From positions 124,001 through 188,000 of the forward strand of contig NZ_JAETWA010000014.1 in the NCBI RefSeq assembly GCF_016774335.1: 64,000 bases of DNA, given 5' to 3'. A model generated the notes under the pieces. It had not been told where the DNA came from, searched no databases, and saw nothing but the letters and a program-made list of their open reading frames with translations. The translations under genes were made by a program, and so were the position numbers. Within the stretch, counting starts at the first letter, position 1. Each line of letters begins with the position of its first letter. The stretch comes from Luteimonas saliphila. GTDB lineage: Bacteria; Pseudomonadota; Gammaproteobacteria; Xanthomonadales; Xanthomonadaceae. Of this stretch, positions 61,823 through 64,000 are shown piece by piece.

Positions 61823-62686
61823 TCAGCGGGCCAGGCCGTCCAGCAGCGGCAGGGGGCAGCACCGGATGCCGTCCACCGCGAAAGGCCCCGCCCCGGCCTC
61901 CAGCGGCATCACCGCCAGCCCTTCCCGGCCGGCGATGCTCACCACGCGCCCGAGGGTACGGTCGGGGGCGTCCATCGCGACCACATCCCCGGACGGCATG
62001 GCAGCGTCCGCGCGGAGGCGCTGCAGACCGCGCTTGGCCTGGCCCAGGAAATGGGTGCGGGCCACGATTTCCTGCCCGGGATAGCAGCCCTTGCGGACAC
62101 TGTAGGCGCGCAGGCGCTCGAGCGAGAGCTGCTGTGGGGTCCATTGCCCGGCGTGGTCGGTGCCCAGTCGCGGCAGGCCGTGGGCGAGGTCCCGGGCCCG
62201 CCATTCGGCCGCCAGCCTATCATCCTGCAGCGCGGCGGTGGCGCCGATCCGCAGCGTGCGGCCGTCCTGCGCGGTCCCGAAGTCCAGCTCCAGCCCGCCT
62301 TCGGCATCCCGGGCCACGGCGGCGCCTCGTGCGGCGGCCGACGCCATGAACGCGCCGCTGACACGTGAGCCGTCATCGACGACGATCGATACCTTGCTGC
62401 GGAAGACGAAGCGCGACAGCGCGGCGGCGAAGGCCTGCGGCTCCGCGTCGGCCAGCAACAGCAGCAGCGAGGTGTCGTCGAGCCTGACCAGCGCGAACAG
62501 CGCGACCAGGCGGCCTTTCGGCGTCAACCAGCCGCTCCATTGCCAGTGGCCGGCCGGGAGCGCCACCACGTCGCTCATGAACTGTGCCTGCGCGAAGCGC
62601 ATCGCGTCCGGGCCGCGCAAGTCCACGACCGACCACCCCGGAATGGTGAAGAAATCGCCATGCGGCGGAATTGGCTTGTCGGACAT
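61823..62686 (-). CDS. ygfZ: Folate-binding protein YgfZ
   Basis: 287 residues, aminomethyltransferase-like fold. Diagnostic motif SVRKGCYPGQEIVARTHFLG, with WSGWLTPKGRLVALFALVRL near the N terminus. It uses tetrahydrofolate to support iron-sulfur cluster assembly and repair. It is divergent from the succinate dehydrogenase operon (an Fe-S enzyme), a common gammaproteobacterial layout. Confidence 0.9.
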   Translation of the reverse strand: MSDKPIPPHGDFFTIPGWSVVDLRGPDAMRFAQAQFMSDVVALPAGHWQWSGWLTPKGRLVALFALVRLDDTSLLLLLADAEPQAFAAALSRFVFRSKVSIVVDDGSRVSGAFMASAAARGAAVARDAEGGLELDFGTAQDGRTLRIGATAALQDDRLAAEWRARDLAHGLPRLGTDHAGQWTPQQLSLERLRAYSVRKGCYPGQEIVARTHFLGQAKRGLQRLRADAAMPSGDVVAMDAPDRTLGRVVSIAGREGLAVMPLEAGAGPFAVDGIRCCPLPLLDGLAR

Positions 62687-62765
62687 GGGCGCGGGAACTA
62701 AACTTTCGCTCGTGAAACACCATGACATCTTAGGCGAACAGGGTGCCGGACCGGATCCGGTGGGG

Positions 62766-62903
62766 ATGGAAAGCCCTGTTGCGGTCGTGGTGTCCGGAAC
62801 GCGGCCCGGATCGTCGAAGATGGACCCCACCGGCGGCCAGGAACGCCTGGATCCCACCCGGTACGGAGACTGGGAAAAGAACGGCCGCTGCATCGACTTT
62901 TGA
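62766..62903 (+). CDS. Small succinate dehydrogenase assembly factor (DUF1674 / SDHAF4-like)
   Basis: 45 residues from the ATG at 62766 (a GTG at 62712 would give 63). The C-terminal part GGQERLDPTRYGDWEKNGRC followed by IDF is the whole DUF1674 signature (DPTRYGDWExxGRCxDF). In mitochondria and alphaproteobacteria this family promotes covalent flavinylation of SdhA. It sits 73 bp before sdhC, so it is probably the first gene of the sdh operon. Such a short gene is easily missed. Confidence 0.78.
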   Translation: MESPVAVVVSGTRPGSSKMDPTGGQERLDPTRYGDWEKNGRCIDF

Positions 62904-62976
62904 ACGAGGGCGGGGCCGCGTCGGCGGCCACGATCCTGCCACGCGGCACCGCCGCCAGCGAGGAGACCAGCCAGCG

Positions 62977-63366
62977 ATGGCACATCCGGAACGCCCCCTG
63001 TCGCCGCACCTGCAGGTCTACAAGCCGCAGATCACGACGACGATGTCCATCCTCCACCGCATCACCGGCATCTCGCTGTCGCTGGGCGGCATCTCCCTGG
63101 TCTGGTGGCTGATGTCGATCGCCATCGGCGGCGAGTCCTTCGCGTTCGCGTCGCGGCAGTGGTCCTCGCCGCTGGGCCTGCTGTTCCTGTTCGGTTTCAC
63201 CCTGGCGCTGGTCTACCACCTGCTCAACGGCATCCGCCACCTGCTGTGGGATGCCGGCTGGGGCTTCGACATCCCGACCGTGTACAAGTCGGGGTACGCG
63301 GTATTCGTGGCGGGCTTCCTGGTGACCGGCCTGATCTGGTTCTTCGGCCTGCGGGGTGGCGCATGA
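62977..63366 (+). CDS. sdhC: Succinate dehydrogenase cytochrome b556 subunit
   Basis: 129 residues with three membrane helices. PLSPHLQVYKPQITTTMSIL and HRITGISLSLGGISLVWWLM hold the quinone-site Ser/Arg and family motif. The haem-ligand histidine is in LALVYHLLNGIRHLLWDAGW. It anchors the SdhAB catalytic dimer and forms the ubiquinone site with SdhD. The end overlaps sdhD by 4 nt. Confidence 0.94.
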   Translation: MAHPERPLSPHLQVYKPQITTTMSILHRITGISLSLGGISLVWWLMSIAIGGESFAFASRQWSSPLGLLFLFGFTLALVYHLLNGIRHLLWDAGWGFDIPTVYKSGYAVFVAGFLVTGLIWFFGLRGGA

Positions 63367-63788
63367 GCGGCGGCTTCCCGGGCGGCGGCGGCGAGACCTC
63401 GCGCGCGGCGCCCTACCGCACCCCGCTCGAGCGTGCGCGCGGCATCGGTTCGGGCAAGTCGGGCACCCACCATTTCTGGGTGCAGCGGCTCACCGCGATC
63501 ATCCTGGTGCCGCTGGTGGTGTGGTTCATCCTGGTGCTGCTGTCGCTGGTCGGCGCGGACCTCGAGACCGCGCGCGCGACCATCGCGCGGCCGTGGAACG
63601 CGATCCTGTTCGCGATCTTCCTGGTCGCGATGTTCTGGCACGCGCGCCTCGGCCTGCAGGTGGTGATCGAGGACTACGTGCACACGCGTGCGCTGGAACT
63701 GGCCCTGCAACTCTTCGTCGCCTTCCTGTGCGGGCTGGGCGCCATCGCCTCGCTGTACGCGATCGCCCGCATCGCCTTCACCGCATGA
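63363..63788 (+). CDS. sdhD: Succinate dehydrogenase hydrophobic membrane anchor subunit
   Basis: 141 residues, three helices ([60 protein letters not shown]). The [20 protein letters not shown] start and [20 protein letters not shown] with the haem/quinone-site His and Asp-Tyr pair are family marks. The ATG overlaps the sdhC stop (ATGA). The next gene, sdhA, starts 7 bp downstream of its stop. Confidence 0.93.
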   Translation: MSGGFPGGGGETSRAAPYRTPLERARGIGSGKSGTHHFWVQRLTAIILVPLVVWFILVLLSLVGADLETARATIARPWNAILFAIFLVAMFWHARLGLQVVIEDYVHTRALELALQLFVAFLCGLGAIASLYAIARIAFTA

Positions 63789-63795
63789 GCCCGCA

Positions 63796-64000
63796 ATGAC
63801 GTCCGCGTATCCGATTACCGAACACAAGTACGACATGATCGTCGTCGGCGCCGGCGGCGCCGGCCTGCGCGCGACCTTCGGGCTCGCGCACAAGGGCCTG
63901 CAGACCGCGTGCCTGACGAAGGTGTTCCCGACCCGTTCGCACACCGTGGCGGCGCAGGGCGGGATCTCCGCCGCGCTCGGCAACATGGGCGAGGACGACT
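63796..64000 (+). CDS. sdhA: Succinate dehydrogenase flavoprotein subunit (5' part)
   Basis: Only the first 68 codons are inside the window. [20 protein letters not shown] is the FAD-binding start; [20 protein letters not shown] contains the histidine (RSHT) to which FAD is covalently bound. Oxidises succinate to fumarate; linked with the fumarase at 44401 only by pathway. Start is an ATG at 63796. Confidence 0.94.
   Translation, partial: MTSAYPITEHKYDMIVVGAGGAGLRATFGLAHKGLQTACLTKVFPTRSHTVAAQGGISAALGNMGEDD

Overview
The window is about 70% GC, gene-dense and non-repetitive. Its genes look like those of a gammaproteobacterium of the Xanthomonadaceae/Lysobacteraceae (Luteimonas/Lysobacter-like). 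The pointers are a single-chain class I fumarase, a fused E1 alpha-beta 2-oxoacid dehydrogenase, the ygfZ / SDH-assembly / sdhCDA order, an outer-membrane phospholipase A, and short intergenic REP-like repeats. This assignment rests on protein resemblance only. No rRNA, tRNA, CRISPR array, prophage or intact insertion sequence was seen.

Layout. 1-885: 3' end of a PQQ-type sugar dehydrogenase. 915-4046: a divergent redox-stress module, with a catalase-like haem protein and cytochrome b561 facing an ECF sigma factor and its anti-sigma factor. Both arms carry near-identical ECF-type promoters. 4125-6806: LysR regulator, SnoaL-like protein, a scar joining a truncated SDR gene to a GMC oxidoreductase tail, and an alpha/beta hydrolase. 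6946-24212: an exopolysaccharide locus of the XrtA/exosortase-A-associated type (deacetylase, glycosyltransferase, acyl-ligase plus ACP, acetyltransferase, initiating sugar transferase, HzsA-like cytochrome lipoprotein, outer-membrane barrel, kinase-like ATPase, Wzz-type protein, export lipoprotein, UDP-sugar enzymes). No exosortase, flippase or polymerase is visible. 24194-30949: hydrolase plus thiD, a HTH-SulP pair with a perfect 29-bp palindrome upstream, a GNAT enzyme, and a sigma / anti-sigma-like / DUF4097 module.

31173-44226 is the most interesting region. Two convergent operons meet at a hairpin near 35,440. Each begins at the same LacI-type palindrome (TGCAATCGATTGCA), and the LacI-family gene is divergent from one of them. 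Together they hold two GMC oxidoreductases, each with its own Tat-exported gluconate-2-dehydrogenase-subunit-3-like partner, a DUF1080 (3-keto-disaccharide hydrolase family) lipoprotein, a secreted TIM-barrel/DUF1080 fusion, two further xylose-isomerase-like TIM barrels (one Tat-exported), a Gfo/Idh/MocA oxidoreductase and a NupG-like MFS permease. I read this as an oxidation-first glycoside catabolic system: C3 oxidation in the periplasm, cleavage of the 3-keto-glycoside, import and cytoplasmic processing, all under one repressor.

44401-64000 is mostly core metabolism and envelope: fumarase, GST, cardiolipin synthase-like protein, phospholipase A coupled to a MscS channel, small envelope proteins, TcdA, TatD, glutaryl-CoA dehydrogenase, the fused E1 enzyme, an OmpA-like lipoprotein, YgfZ, a small SDH assembly factor gene and the start of the succinate dehydrogenase operon. 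A 22-bp tandem array lies at 46033-46160, and REP-like elements lie near 8.9, 39.5 and 46.0 kb.
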